From: Streptococcaceae bacterium
Lineage (GTDB): Bacteria; Bacillota; Bacilli; Lactobacillales; Streptococcaceae
Length of the DNA: 36,534 nt
Direction of reading: 5' to 3'
Assembly: GCA_031270215.1 (NCBI GenBank)
Contig: JAISYB010000042.1
Location: 1 to 36,534 of the forward strand
Both the position numbers and the translations under genes were made by a program. Under the pieces are notes generated by a model. That model did not search any database. It was not told the DNA's origin and saw nothing but the letters and a program-made list of their open reading frames with translations. Every line of letters starts with the position of its first letter. Position 1 is the stretch's first letter. Below are positions 15,640 through 24,591 of the stretch, in pieces.

Positions 15640-16890
15640 TTATTTCAATTTTGCCTCTCTGACACGTTCTACCATATTTACCGCTTTACCTTCACGCTTT
15701 AAGTCATAGAACTCCGCTGTTGCAGCAAATAATAAATCACTCGCAGAATTAACTGCCGTTTCAACGGAATCTTGAATTACTCCGATAATGAAACCAATTC
15801 CCACAACCTGCATTGCCACATCATTTGAAATATTAAATAAGCTACATGCTAACGGAATCAGCAACAAGCTACCGCCTGCAATACCGGAAACTCCTGTCGC
15901 CGAGATGGCTGACAAAAGACAAAGCAAGAATGCTAAGGTAATCGGTATGCTCATTCCTAGAGTATGTGCAGCCGATAACGTCATAATCGAAATCGTCATT
16001 GCAGCACCACCGCTGTTTGCCGTTGCACCAAGCGGAATAGAAATCGAATAAGATTCCTTATTCAGCCCAAGCTTTTCACACAATGCCATATTAATCGGGA
16101 TATTGACCGCAGAGCTTCTAGTAAAGAATGCCGGAATACCACTTTCTTTCATTGTATAAAAGGTCAATGGGAATGGATTCTGCCGTAGCAATAAGAAAAC
16201 CATTAGTGGATAGACAACAAAGGAAACAAAGAACATTGTGCCAACCACTAAAGCAATAATCTTCCCATACTCAGCAACGCCGGCAAGCCCGACATCAACC
16301 ATTGAACGATAGACTAAGCCAGCAATCCCAAGGGGTGCAAAGCGGATAATCACTTGAACGACATTAGAAATCGTATCGGATAAGTCAGAAATGACCTGCT
16401 TTGTCACATCCCCTGCTTGGCGTAGACATAAACCAAGTAAGCTACCCCAGAAAAGTAAGGCGAGATAATCTCCTTTGATGATCGCTTGAATCGGATTTGT
16501 GACGGCATCAAGTAAAATATTCGTCAAAATATCGCGCAAATTATCCGGTGCCGTTTGATTAGTTAGCGCATCTGGTAAGACGAGCTTAACAGGAAAGAGA
16601 TAACATGCCACAACAGCAACCAAGGCTGCCACGAAGGTCGCCAAGCCGTAGAGAACAATGACTGACTTCATATGCGTTTTTGCACCCTTTTTATGCTTAG
16701 AAAGTGATGCAATAATCAATAAAAAAACCAAAAGCGGCGCAATTGCTTTAAGGGCACCAATGAACAAATCGCCAAAAATAGAAATGGCGGTCCATTTTGG
16801 CAAAGCAAGACCAAGGATTACTCCTAAAATAATTCCACACATAATTTGCTGAATCAACGACAGGCGACACCATAATTTAAATAATTTCAA
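15640..16890 (-). CDS. sstT: Serine/threonine:sodium symporter SstT (TTG start)
   Basis: Dicarboxylate/amino acid:cation symporter family protein that imports serine and threonine with sodium. 416 residues with about eight to nine membrane helices plus two re-entrant hairpins. Diagnostic segments: FTRSSAVNIPINMALCEKLG, SIPLGATANSGGAAMTISIM and ISATGVSGIAGGSLLLIPLA, matching SstT rather than the glutamate carriers. The start is TTG at 16890, five bases after AGGAGGAG. It follows lysC by 110 bases with no strong terminator between, so partial cotranscription with an aspartate-family gene is possible. Confidence 0.93.
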   Translation of the reverse strand: MKLFKLWCRLSLIQQIMCGIILGVILGLALPKWTAISIFGDLFIGALKAIAPLLVFLLIIASLSKHKKGAKTHMKSVIVLYGLATFVAALVAVVACYLFPVKLVLPDALTNQTAPDNLRDILTNILLDAVTNPIQAIIKGDYLALLFWGSLLGLCLRQAGDVTKQVISDLSDTISNVVQVIIRFAPLGIAGLVYRSMVDVGLAGVAEYGKIIALVVGTMFFVSFVVYPLMVFLLLRQNPFPLTFYTMKESGIPAFFTRSSAVNIPINMALCEKLGLNKESYSISIPLGATANSGGAAMTISIMTLSAAHTLGMSIPITLAFLLCLLSAISATGVSGIAGGSLLLIPLACSLFNISNDVAMQVVGIGFIIGVIQDSVETAVNSASDLLFAATAEFYDLKREGKAVNMVERVREAKLK

Positions 16891-17000
16891 AATCTCCTCC
16901 TTTTATTTACCGATGTAACAGCCTTAACTTTACAAGACTGCCACATCTATCTGCTTAGTTTCTAACTCCATCAAGCTTATAAGTATCTAGTAAAGCTCTA

Positions 17001-18350
17001 TTAGCGGTAATACGCCTCATACAATGCTTCAACGGCATCATGCTCGTTTTCCTTTTTAATTCCAAACATGACTGAAACCTCTGAGGAGCCTTGATTGATA
17101 ATCTCCAGATTAATCCCTTTCTTAGAAAGGGCGGTCGTACCGACAGCAGTCACTCCGATATGTCTTTTCATTCCCTCACCAACAATCATGATAATTGATA
17201 AACCATGCTCAATATCTATTTCGTCAGGATCTAGGATTTCAGTCAAGCGCTCAAGCAAGGTCCTTTCAATCTCTGGGCTTAATTCGTGCTCACGGACAAT
17301 GACTGACAAATCGTCAATCCCTGAGGGCATGTGCTCGAAGCGAATACCCAAACGCTCAAGCTCGCTTAATAGCTTCCGCCCAAAGCCGACCTCGCGGTTC
17401 ATCAGATACTTGGTAATATTAATACTCGCAAAGCCATCATCACTAGCAATTCCAATCACCGGTCCAGCCTTTTCAGTATGTTTGAGGTTAATCCGCGTTC
17501 CTGGATGTGTTGGGTTATTAGTATTTTTAATGACAACCGGCACCTTTGCGCGATAAGCTGGGATTAATGCCTCATCATGCAGCACAGAAAAGCCGGCATA
17601 AGCAAGCTCACGCATCTCACGATAAGTCAACTCGCCAATCGTATGCGGATTGTCGACAATCCCCGGATGTGCAGCAAAAATTCCGTCAACATCAGTAAAG
17701 TTCTCGTAGAGATTTGCTCTAACGCCTGCGGCAATAATCGAGCCTGTAATATCTGAGCCTCCGCGAGAAAAAGTACAAACCTCCCCAGCTGATGTCACAC
17801 CAAAGAAGCCCGGAATGACAATCACTCCGTCAACATCGTTTAGATAATTGATTTTTTCATAAGATTCCGGTAGAATTCGTGCATTTCCCGGTTCATCAGT
17901 GACAATAATGCCTGCATCCTTTGGATGTAGATAGCGGGCAGCTAAGCCTTCCGCCTGAAAATATGCGGCAATCAGCTTCGCATTATTATTCTCTCCTGAG
18001 GCTAGAAAGGTATCATAGAGATATTGATTACCCTCAATCGGCAGGGTAGCCAGCGCCTTGATATTTTGCGCAATTTCAAACATCACTGGCGTGTTTAACC
18101 CCAGCTCACTTGCCATATCCTCATATCGCTTGATAATACTCGTCTGGAAATACTCATAGTCCTCTCCCTTGCGATAAGCATTATAATAGGCGATTAGTGA
18201 ATCTGTCACCTTAACATCCTTGGCAGAACGCTTGCCAGGAGCTGAAACCACGATAAATTTGCGCGCTTCATCACTTCTGACAATCTCTAAAACTTTTTTA
18301 AACTGCTTGGTACTGGCAAGAGAGCTCCCACCAAACTTAGTAACCTTCAT
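17001..18350 (-). CDS. lysC: Aspartate kinase
   Basis: Phosphorylates aspartate, the first step towards lysine/diaminopimelate, threonine and methionine. 449 residues from the ATG at 18350; AAGGAG lies eight bases upstream, whereas the GTG at 18359 would overlap that site. N-terminal KFGGSSLAS kinase motif, FIVVSAPGK, and FSRGGSDITG in the catalytic domain (about 1-290), then two ACT-type regulatory segments, including SIIMIVGEGMKRHIGVT and NLEIINQGSSEVSVMFGIK, which would bind the feedback amino acid. Which one cannot be read by eye. The leader is only about 35 bases from its promoter, so no lysine riboswitch is present. Confidence 0.95.
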   Translation of the reverse strand: MKVTKFGGSSLASTKQFKKVLEIVRSDEARKFIVVSAPGKRSAKDVKVTDSLIAYYNAYRKGEDYEYFQTSIIKRYEDMASELGLNTPVMFEIAQNIKALATLPIEGNQYLYDTFLASGENNNAKLIAAYFQAEGLAARYLHPKDAGIIVTDEPGNARILPESYEKINYLNDVDGVIVIPGFFGVTSAGEVCTFSRGGSDITGSIIAAGVRANLYENFTDVDGIFAAHPGIVDNPHTIGELTYREMRELAYAGFSVLHDEALIPAYRAKVPVVIKNTNNPTHPGTRINLKHTEKAGPVIGIASDDGFASINITKYLMNREVGFGRKLLSELERLGIRFEHMPSGIDDLSVIVREHELSPEIERTLLERLTEILDPDEIDIEHGLSIIMIVGEGMKRHIGVTAVGTTALSKKGINLEIINQGSSEVSVMFGIKKENEHDAVEALYEAYYR

Positions 18351-18391
18351 TTTACACACTCCTTTTTAGGCTGACAACTTAAATTGTCTTA

Positions 18392-18420
18392 ATTTTATCA
18401 GAGAATAGGCAAAGGTGCAA
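18392..18420 (-). promoter_or_regulatory. Promoter of lysC
   Basis: Minus-strand TTGCAC (18415-18420), 17 bases, TAAAAT (18392-18397) preceded by TGA, so both -35 and extended -10 features are present. It gives a leader of about 35 bases. Confidence 0.7.
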
Positions 18421-18690
18421 AAAACGTTTCGAGATAAAAGCGAAAAATTTGTTTATTCTTCAGGTTTTATGGCTGTTTTCCAACTCTTTTTGCGTAAATT
18501 CTGCTTAAATTAAAGCAGAAAATGCCTTAATATTCGGAATTTCCCTAGGAAAACACACTGCAACTCTAAACATTCGGACAATGTTCAAGCTTTTTGTTCA
18601 ATTTCTATAATATTTTTTAAAATGGCTAAAGGCTATTAAAATTCTCAAAAACACAAAATTTTAGAGATAGCACACCTTAATATCTAAATC
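18421..18690. other. AT-rich gap between copZ and lysC with one perfect dyad
   Basis: No gene is supported in these 270 bases. They contain a perfect inverted repeat, TTCTGCTT (18499-18506) with AAGCAGAA (18513-18520), six bases apart, about 80 bases upstream of the lysC -35 box. A 22-codon minus-strand frame overlaps the dyad but has no ribosome binding site. Confidence 0.4.
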
Positions 18691-18694
18691 AAAA

Positions 18695-18731
18695 AATCCC
18701 ACATGACTTCAAAACGGTATCATGTGGGATT
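18695..18731. terminator. Bidirectional terminator after copZ
   Basis: AATCCCACATGA (18695-18706) and TCATGTGGGATT (18720-18731) form a perfect 12-bp stem with A and T runs on the two sides, 22 bases beyond the copZ stop at 18754. Confidence 0.9.
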
Positions 18732-18753
18732 ATTTTTTTAATGAATCGTCAGC

Positions 18754-18960
18754 TTATTTTATATCATAGCCTCTCAGCTCGATTGTCTCCTTTATTGCCG
18801 CTGGTGTCGTTACCTCTGCATTGTAATCAATCTCTGCGCTACTTTGCTCAAGCAAGACGATAGCTGAGATGACGCCTGCAAGCTCCGCTAATCCAGCTTC
18901 GATATTCTTTTTACAGCCGTCACAGCTCATGCCACCGATATTTAGACTTAAATGTGCCAT
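18754..18960 (-). CDS. copZ: Copper chaperone CopZ (heavy-metal-associated domain)
   Basis: Cytoplasmic copper(I) carrier of 68 residues that hands copper to the CopA ATPase or to a regulator. It is a single HMA domain with the metal site GMSCDGCKKNIE (CxxC at about residues 13-16) and the usual closing ETIELRGYDIK. AAGGAATGGGAA precedes the ATG. It follows copA by 19 bases and is evidently cotranscribed. With copA frameshifted, its downstream partner may be missing. Confidence 0.92.
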   Translation of the reverse strand: MAHLSLNIGGMSCDGCKKNIEAGLAELAGVISAIVLLEQSSAEIDYNAEVTTPAAIKETIELRGYDIK

Positions 18961-18979
18961 TTCCCATTCCTTTCATTCC

Positions 18980-21138
18980 TTAAATTCTTCGCCATTTGAG
19001 GCGCAAACTATTTAAAACAACTGAAATCGAGCTAAATGCCATTGCAGCGCCTGCAATCCATGGCAAAAGCAAACCAAATGCCGCAATTGGAATACCGACT
19101 AAATTATAAATCAGCGCCCAAAATAAGTTTTCGCGAATTGTTTGCATTGTCTTGCGTGAAATATCAATGCTTTTGGCGACATTTGTCACATCTCCTGTCA
19201 TTAATGTCACGTCAGCACTCTCGATTGCCACATCGCTGCCTGTTCCGATTGCGATCCCAACATCACTTACAACCAAGGCTGGCGCATCATTGACCCCATC
19301 TCCGACCATTGCAACACGCCCATTTGCTTGAAGTGCTTTGATTTTCTCCGCCTTCTCACTCGGAAAAACCTCCGCTAATACCTCGGTAATCCCGATTTTT
19401 ACTGCAATTGCTTGAGCGGTTTGCTGATTATCACCTGAGAGCATGATGACCCGCTTATTCATTTGGTGCAAACGAGCGACTGCCTGCTTACTTTCTACCT
19501 TAATCGTATCCTCGATTCCGATTGTCGCAATCAATTGATTGTCTACTGCTGCAAAGACAACTGTTTGCCCTTGATTTGCCATCATCGATGTATCCTGATT
19601 GGCAAGGTCAACTCCGTACTGCTGCATGAGCTGGCGATTACCGATGACAACTTCCTGTCCCTCAACGACAGCCTTTAGACCAGCTCCCAGTAAAGCGGTG
19701 AAATGCTCTAAAGTAAGTGTGGCTAGCTGTTCTTTTTTGCCGAAGCGGACAATAGCCTGCGACAAAGGGTGCTCAGACCCCGTTTCTGCTGTGATAATCA
19801 ACGGTAGCTTAGATTGGTCGATGACATCAATCTGCACAACCTCTGGGCGACCTGTCGTCAAGGTGCCTGTTTTGTCAAAAACGACCGTATCAACCTTTTG
19901 CAGAATTTCCAAAAACTGCCCACCCTTAAAGAGAATTCCCGACTTTGCCGAAACGCCACTGCCAACCATAATGGCGGTCGGTGTCGCAAGACCTAGCGCA
20001 CATGGACAAGCAATCACGAGAACAGAAACCCCCGCATTAAGCGCTGTGTAGAAGTTCCTTGTGATAATCAACCAAACGACAAAGGCGACTAGCGAAATCC
20101 CAATAACAATCGGCACAAAAACTGAGGAAATCTTATCTGCCAAACGCTGAATCGGCACCTTTTCCCCTTGCGCATTTTCGATAATCTTGATAATTTGCGC
20201 CAAGGTCGTATCTTGACCAATCTTAGTTACACGAATCAATACCAAGCCATTTTGATTAACCGACCCAGCAATGACTGCATCCGCTTCTCCCTATCAATCG
20301 GTAAGCTCTCACCAGTTAACAGCGACTCATCTACCGTAGTACTACCCTTAATAATCACACCGTCCACCGGTATCTTAGCACCCGGTAAAACCTTAACGAC
20401 ATCATCAAGACGAATATCTTTTATTGCTACCTTTTTCTCCACATCACCCTCAATGATTATTGCTTCGTTTGGCTGTAATTTAACAAGACTAGTAATCGCT
20501 GCAGTCGTCTGAGCCTTCGCTCGCTTTTCAAGATGTTTGCCAAGCAGGACAAAGGTAATCAAAATTGCGCTCGTTTCAAAATAAAGCATGGGGTGATGTA
20601 AATGTGCGAATTGGAAACGGAAGGTATTGACCACGCTAACCAGATAGGCAACCGTTGTCCCTAAAACAACCAAAACGTCCATATTAGCAATCCCGCCACG
20701 AATAGCACGATACGCCGATAGGTAAAAAGGAGCTGCAATAACAAACTGGACAATCCCCGCCAAGACTAGCTGCACCCAAGGATTGATAGTCAAATGACTG
20801 CCCGCCAAAAATGGCAAATGCTCTAGCATTGTAGCAAGCAGTGGCACAGATAATACAATCGCAACAATTAGCCTGATTCTATCTCGGCGATAAATAGCTT
20901 TGGCGATTGCTTCTTGGTCTGCTTTTGCCTTAACCGGTTGATAACCTATACTTTTAATTTTGGCAAAGATGTCAGCTTCACTCAATTTACTCGAATCAAA
21001 AGCGATTTGCCCTGTTTCTGTCGCTAGGTTAATGACCGCTTCGGTAATATTTGGATCCTTATTTAAGACTTTTTCGATTCTCTGCGCACATGCAGCACAG
21101 GTCATTCCTTCAATTCCAATGTTAATTGTTTGAACCAT
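18980..21138 (-). pseudogene. copA: Copper-exporting P-type ATPase CopA, interrupted by a frameshift
   Basis: P1B-type ATPase that pumps copper(I) out of the cytoplasm. Frame one (21138 to 20236) gives the N-terminal HMA domain with GMTCAACAQRIE, four early membrane helices, and the actuator domain to LLTGESLPIDREK, then runs into nonsense and stops. Frame two (to 18980) holds the rest: CPCALGLATP metal-site helix, FDKTGTLTTG phosphorylation motif, GSEHPLSQA, and MVGDGVNDAPAL. The shift lies at 20281-20292, just after TGES, and one missing base would restore ADAVIAGSVNQNG. Total is about 720 residues, normal for CopA. No XXXYYYZ slippery heptamer is present. Mutation or a sequencing error are the two simple readings. 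Confidence 0.9.
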
Positions 21139-21187
21139 AGCTTGCCTCCTTCACTATGACGCGACATGCTCTAATTTCTGTAACACC

Positions 21188-21216
21188 ATTCTAACTGCTC
21201 AAAGAATGATTGGCAA
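21188..21216 (-). promoter_or_regulatory. Promoter of copA-copZ
   Basis: Minus-strand TTGCCA (21211-21216), 17 bases, TAGAAT (21188-21193); the copA ATG is 50 bases on, behind AAGGAGGC. No CopY box (TACAnnTGTA) is seen, and no copY gene is beside it, so the copper sensor is unclear. Confidence 0.65.
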
Positions 21217-21359
21217 GATAAGCGCATGTAATCTTTGATTACCACCGTAAATAACTAGAAGATTTTGCGCAAACACTGGAGGGATTTAGTAAAATGTAGC
21301 GCTAGCTTCGACAAAAATCAGAAGCATGTCAGCTCATTTTTATTCCCCAAAAACAAGAT

Positions 21360-21386
21360 AAGGCTGAGTATAGCTACCCAAGCCTT
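21360..21386 (-). terminator. Terminator of metQ-metN-metI
   Basis: Minus strand AAGGCT-GGGTA pairs with TACTC-AGCCTT (11 bp, one bulged T, GCTA loop), then ATCTTGTTTTT. Five bases after the metI stop. Confidence 0.8.
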
Positions 21387-21391
21387 ATTAA

Positions 21392-22075
21392 TCATCTTGT
21401 TCTTCCTTTACCTGCTATTTTTGCAGCAATGTTTCCTAGAATTTGTGTGAGAAAAACGATAACAAGGACAAATACTAGAGATAGAAATGTCACATCTCCT
21501 CTACCACGTTGATAGCCCTGTTGCAATGCCATCGCACCAAGTCCGCCACCGCCAACTGCTCCCGCCATCGCAGTTAAACCAATCAGATTAATTACCGTAA
21601 AACTTGACGCACGAATGATTGACACCAATCCCTCTTTCAGATAAACACGAATGATAATGTCAAGATTACTTGAACCCATTGCTTTTGCTGCTTCGACAAC
21701 TCCTGGATCAACCTCTAGTAAGGCATTTTCGATTTGTCTTGCAAAAAAAGGAATCGTTCCAATAACAATCGGCACTGTCACAGCTGCCGTTCCGACAGAT
21801 GTCCCAACCACAAGGCGCGTAAAAGGCATGATAATTGCCAGTAAAATGATAAATGGAATTGAGCGTCCGATATTAACCACTTTATCTAATAGCCAGTAAA
21901 CGGGCGCTTTCGGCAAAAGTCCCTTAGTATCAGTAATCAACAAGGCGATTCCTAAAAACAAGCCAATAAGACCTGCGATAAGAGCTGCAATCAAGATCAT
22001 CTGTAAGGTTTCAAGTGTTGCCTGCCAAAAATCTGTTCCTAAAAGCACTGCATTAGGGAATAATTTTTCAAACAT
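21392..22075 (-). CDS. metI: Methionine ABC transporter permease MetI
   Basis: Membrane permease of the D/L-methionine importer. 227 residues from the ATG at 22075, which is preceded by GGAGGTGA and overlaps the metN stop by 8 bases. About five membrane helices; the EAA loop EAAKAMGSSNLDIIIRVYLKE that docks on MetN is clear, as are NIGRSIPFIILLA and the GGGGLGAMA segment typical of MetI. Last gene of the operon, followed by a terminator. Confidence 0.95.
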   Translation of the reverse strand: MFEKLFPNAVLLGTDFWQATLETLQMILIAALIAGLIGLFLGIALLITDTKGLLPKAPVYWLLDKVVNIGRSIPFIILLAIIMPFTRLVVGTSVGTAAVTVPIVIGTIPFFARQIENALLEVDPGVVEAAKAMGSSNLDIIIRVYLKEGLVSIIRASSFTVINLIGLTAMAGAVGGGGLGAMALQQGYQRGRGDVTFLSLVFVLVIVFLTQILGNIAAKIAGKGRTR

Positions 22076-23087
22076 TTCGCTCACCTCCAACCACTGTAAT
22101 CACTACATCCTGCGTCTTAAGATATTGCTTGAGTGCTGCAAAGTCAGAAATATTCTCCAAAGTAACCAATAAGCTACCTATCGGCGTGTTCTGCACAAAG
22201 TCCAAATCTCCATAAAAAATATTCGCAACAATCCCAAATTCCTTATAAAGATTAATAATAATCGGCTCGGTGGTCTTTTTTCCTGAAAATTTTAGCTCAT
22301 AAAGTATCTTATCAGTGCGGGAGGTAATGTTTTTTTCGGCTTGTTCAATATGTGTCGCCGTTCGGATAAAGTCAATCGTCAATGGATTTTGAGGATTTTG
22401 GAAAATATCAATAATCTGACCTTTTTCAATAACTTTGCCGTTTTCCATTACCGCAACCTGATTGCAAATCTCTTTAACAACCTGCATTTCATGCGTGATA
22501 ATGACAATCGTAATACCTAGCTTTTCATTGATTGATTTTAATAATTCAAGAACTGCTAGAGTTGTTTTTGGATCAAGCGCACTGGTCGCTTCATCACAAA
22601 GTAGGATTTTCGGATCATTAGCTAATGCACGGGCAATCGCTACCCGCTGCTTTTGACCACCTGAGAGTTGAAGCGGATAAGCTTCTTTTTTATCTAAGAT
22701 ACCTACCAAATCAAGCAAGTTGTCAACCTTTTCTATGGTTTCTGCCTTGGATAATTTGCTACCCTTTAGGGGAAAAGCGACATTATCAAAAACTGTCCTA
22801 CTTTCCATCAAATTAAAATGTTGGAAAATCATTCCGATATTCTTGCGTGCTTGACGTAAGTCGTGGCTGCTTAGTGACAGCAAGTCCGTTCCATCAACGA
22901 TTACCTCACCACGAGTCGGTGCTTGGAGCAAGTTAATTACCCGTACCAGCGTTGATTTTCCTGCACCACTATAACCAACAATCCCGTAAATATCTCCTTT
23001 TTCAATTTCTAAGGAAACGTCACTGACTGCGACAACCGTCTTATCCTTTGCAGTAAATTTCACATCAATATCTTTTAAGCTAATCAT
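22068..23087 (-). CDS. metN: Methionine ABC transporter ATP-binding protein MetN
   Basis: ATPase of the methionine importer. I use the ATG at 23087 (339 residues), the standard length; the longer frame to 23141 would run through a hairpin and lacks a binding site. Walker A GYSGAGKST (38-46), signature LSGGQKQR, Walker B ILLCDEATSALDP and ITHEMQVV are intact. The C-terminal NIL domain (about 265-339) binds methionine and allows feedback inhibition of transport. AAAGGT is the only upstream Shine-Dalgarno-like element. Confidence 0.95.
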   Translation of the reverse strand: MISLKDIDVKFTAKDKTVVAVSDVSLEIEKGDIYGIVGYSGAGKSTLVRVINLLQAPTRGEVIVDGTDLLSLSSHDLRQARKNIGMIFQHFNLMESRTVFDNVAFPLKGSKLSKAETIEKVDNLLDLVGILDKKEAYPLQLSGGQKQRVAIARALANDPKILLCDEATSALDPKTTLAVLELLKSINEKLGITIVIITHEMQVVKEICNQVAVMENGKVIEKGQIIDIFQNPQNPLTIDFIRTATHIEQAEKNITSRTDKILYELKFSGKKTTEPIIINLYKEFGIVANIFYGDLDFVQNTPIGSLLVTLENISDFAALKQYLKTQDVVITVVGGERNV

Positions 23088-23129
23088 ATGCACTACCTTT
23101 ACTCTACTCTTTATACAACAATACAAAGC

Positions 23130-23154
23130 GGTCGCTTCCATTAAGGAAACAACC
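23130..23154 (-). promoter_or_regulatory. Stable intergenic hairpin between metQ and metN
   Basis: Minus strand GGTTGTTTCC pairs at all ten positions with GGAAGCGACC (G-T pairs included) around TTAAT. It is followed by GCTTTG rather than a U run, so it is probably an mRNA 3'-end stabiliser or partial attenuator, giving more binding protein than permease and ATPase (inference). Confidence 0.6.
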
Positions 23155-23171
23155 CCTTCATTAATTTCAAA

Positions 23172-24002
23172 CTACTTATCTGCATCTTCCCATGCTGGAA
23201 TGTCGCCCGTCTTTTCAATCATCTCTGCAGTATGTTTAGTTTGATAAGCTTTCACAATCTTTTTGAAGTCTGCTTTATTCTTATCTTTCTTACGCACTGC
23301 AATCACATTTTTATAAAGCTCAGATACCTTAGATAAATGGTCGGTATCAATATAAATTGCTGATTCCTGAGGTGTTGTGTGTAACTGGTCAATCACGAAA
23401 TTCGTGTTTATCGTTGCTGCTGTTACATCTGGCAATACTGAGGTCAACTGATCAGCCTGGATTTCTTGAATCTTGATTTTCTTGTTGTAATTTTTAATAT
23501 CCTTAACTGTCGGCGAAGATGGTGCATCCTTTTTCAACTCAATGACATCAATTGCTTCTAGCAATTGCAACGCACGACCACCATTTGTGACGTCATTAGG
23601 AATTGCAACTGTATCGCCGTCCTTTAAATCAGCATAATTTTTGATTTTTTCAGAATACAAACCAAATGGTGATACTAATGTATAAGCAATATGCACTAAG
23701 TTTTGTTTGTTTTCTTCATTGTAGTTATTCAAATATGCCACGTGCTGGAATGAATTTAAATCAAGCGACCCATCTGCCAATGCAGGATTTTCTTCTGTAT
23801 ATCCCGAAAATAGCTTAACATCAAGCGTAATGCCTTCTTTTTTCAGCGACTCTCCAACATGCTCCCAAATTTCTTTTTGCGAGTCACTCGCAACACCAAC
23901 CACGTATTTATGGTCTTCCTTAGATTCCTTTTTGCTTGACCCACATGCAGTTAAGCTAATCACTGCAACAACTGCAACAAGCGCTGTAATTAATTTTTTC
24001 AT
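23172..24002 (-). CDS. metQ: Methionine-binding lipoprotein MetQ (NlpA family)
   Basis: Substrate-binding lipoprotein on the outer face of the membrane that delivers methionine to MetN-MetI. 276 residues from the ATG at 24002, directly after AGGAGGAGTTTAT. The signal peptide is MKKLITALVAVVAVISLTAC, with lipobox LTAC giving a diacylated Cys at residue 20. Then a two-lobed NlpA fold with WEHVGESLKKEGI, ADGSLDLNSFQH, and IPNDVTNGGRALQLL. It is first in the operon; no SAM riboswitch or T-box is visible upstream, so control is probably by promoter. Confidence 0.95.
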   Translation of the reverse strand: MKKLITALVAVVAVISLTACGSSKKESKEDHKYVVGVASDSQKEIWEHVGESLKKEGITLDVKLFSGYTEENPALADGSLDLNSFQHVAYLNNYNEENKQNLVHIAYTLVSPFGLYSEKIKNYADLKDGDTVAIPNDVTNGGRALQLLEAIDVIELKKDAPSSPTVKDIKNYNKKIKIQEIQADQLTSVLPDVTAATINTNFVIDQLHTTPQESAIYIDTDHLSKVSELYKNVIAVRKKDKNKADFKKIVKAYQTKHTAEMIEKTGDIPAWEDADK

Positions 24003-24333
24003 ATAAACTCCTCCTACTTCTTTTTCAAATGTTACATCTTCAATCATATTACAAAATAAGATAAATGGGTAATACAGCTTTTCTATCACAGCTTAATACT
24101 TTCTTTATCAGTAAACTTAAAAGTAAATAAATGAACCTTTCTAATCGTAACAATACTCAAGGGGAAATTCAAGTCACAAATACCGAACATCTACGGATAA
24201 TATTTAGTAATTAAGAGCTCCCCAGATTAGCCTATTTAGCTATAATCACGTATTAGCTGTTTTGCTCATTTCAGATTGATAGATTATTGATCCTTATTTT
24301 AGGAGATAAATCCACACCGCTGTTTTAGCTTCA
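24003..24333. other. Leader and upstream gap of metQ
   Basis: No gene supported. A TATGAT box lies on the minus strand about 45 bases before the metQ ATG, with a poor -35. I looked for SAM-I/SMK riboswitch cores, the T-box AGGGTGGNACCGCG and a TATAGT-type MET box, and found none. Confidence 0.4.
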
Positions 24334-24349
24334 TGTTTCACGGGAAACA
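24334..24349. other. parS-like ParB binding site
   Basis: TGTTTCACGGGAAACA matches the Firmicutes parS consensus TGTTNCACGTGAAACA at all but one position (G for T at base 10). It is intergenic, between the fruA remnant and metQ. A chance 15/16 match in 36 kb is unlikely, but the mismatch hits the central CACGTG, so binding may be weakened. No parA or parB lies in the window. Confidence 0.5.
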
Positions 24350-24385
24350 ATTAGCGCCGACTAGTCAGCACCTAAGTAAAACCCG

Positions 24386-24527
24386 CTAAGGCACGTTCAC
24401 TAGCTTTTCCGTAATCTGTCCAGTTTGATAAAGCTTTTCAATCATTTCATCAATGACTGAGGCTTTGTCAGTTGCTTGAAGGTCTAAAATCGTTGCTTCT
24501 TTAACTAAATAAATCAGTAATTTTCAT
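24386..24527 (-). pseudogene. fruA: Remnant of fruA, the fructose PTS enzyme II N-terminus
   Basis: Too short for most gene finders. After GGAGAAAACAG an ATG opens MKITDLF, then one extra base shifts the frame (about 24501-24511). The continuing frame reads KEATILDLQATDKASVIDEM, followed by IEKLYQTGQITEK, and ends at a stop at 24386. This is the start of a PTS EIIA fructose domain (FruA begins MKITELL...). Only about 46 of over 600 codons remain; the phosphorylatable His and the EIIB and EIIC domains are gone. It sits 64 bases after fruK, the normal fruR-fruK-fruA order, so the locus has lost its transporter. Confidence 0.8.
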
Positions 24528-24591
24528 CTGTTTTCTCCTTTAGGATAAATATTCTTGAAACCACAATAACGGCTGAAATGGCTTGTTCTGA

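Noticed and set aside
18499..18580. Short minus-strand frame with a sequence vaguely like a LysR C-terminus
   Set aside because: Only 22 codons, no ribosome binding site, and it overlaps the dyad; similarity too slight to claim a pseudogene.
20236..20300. Programmed ribosomal frameshift in copA as in E. coli
   Set aside because: No X-XXY-YYZ slippery heptamer at the junction, and the location differs from the known E. coli site.
21139..21260. CopY operator before copA
   Set aside because: TACAnnTGTA is not present in this stretch.
22076..24591. SAM riboswitch or T-box before the methionine transporter genes
   Set aside because: No conserved core (SAM-I, SMK, or T-box AGGGTGGNACC) found by eye on the minus strand.
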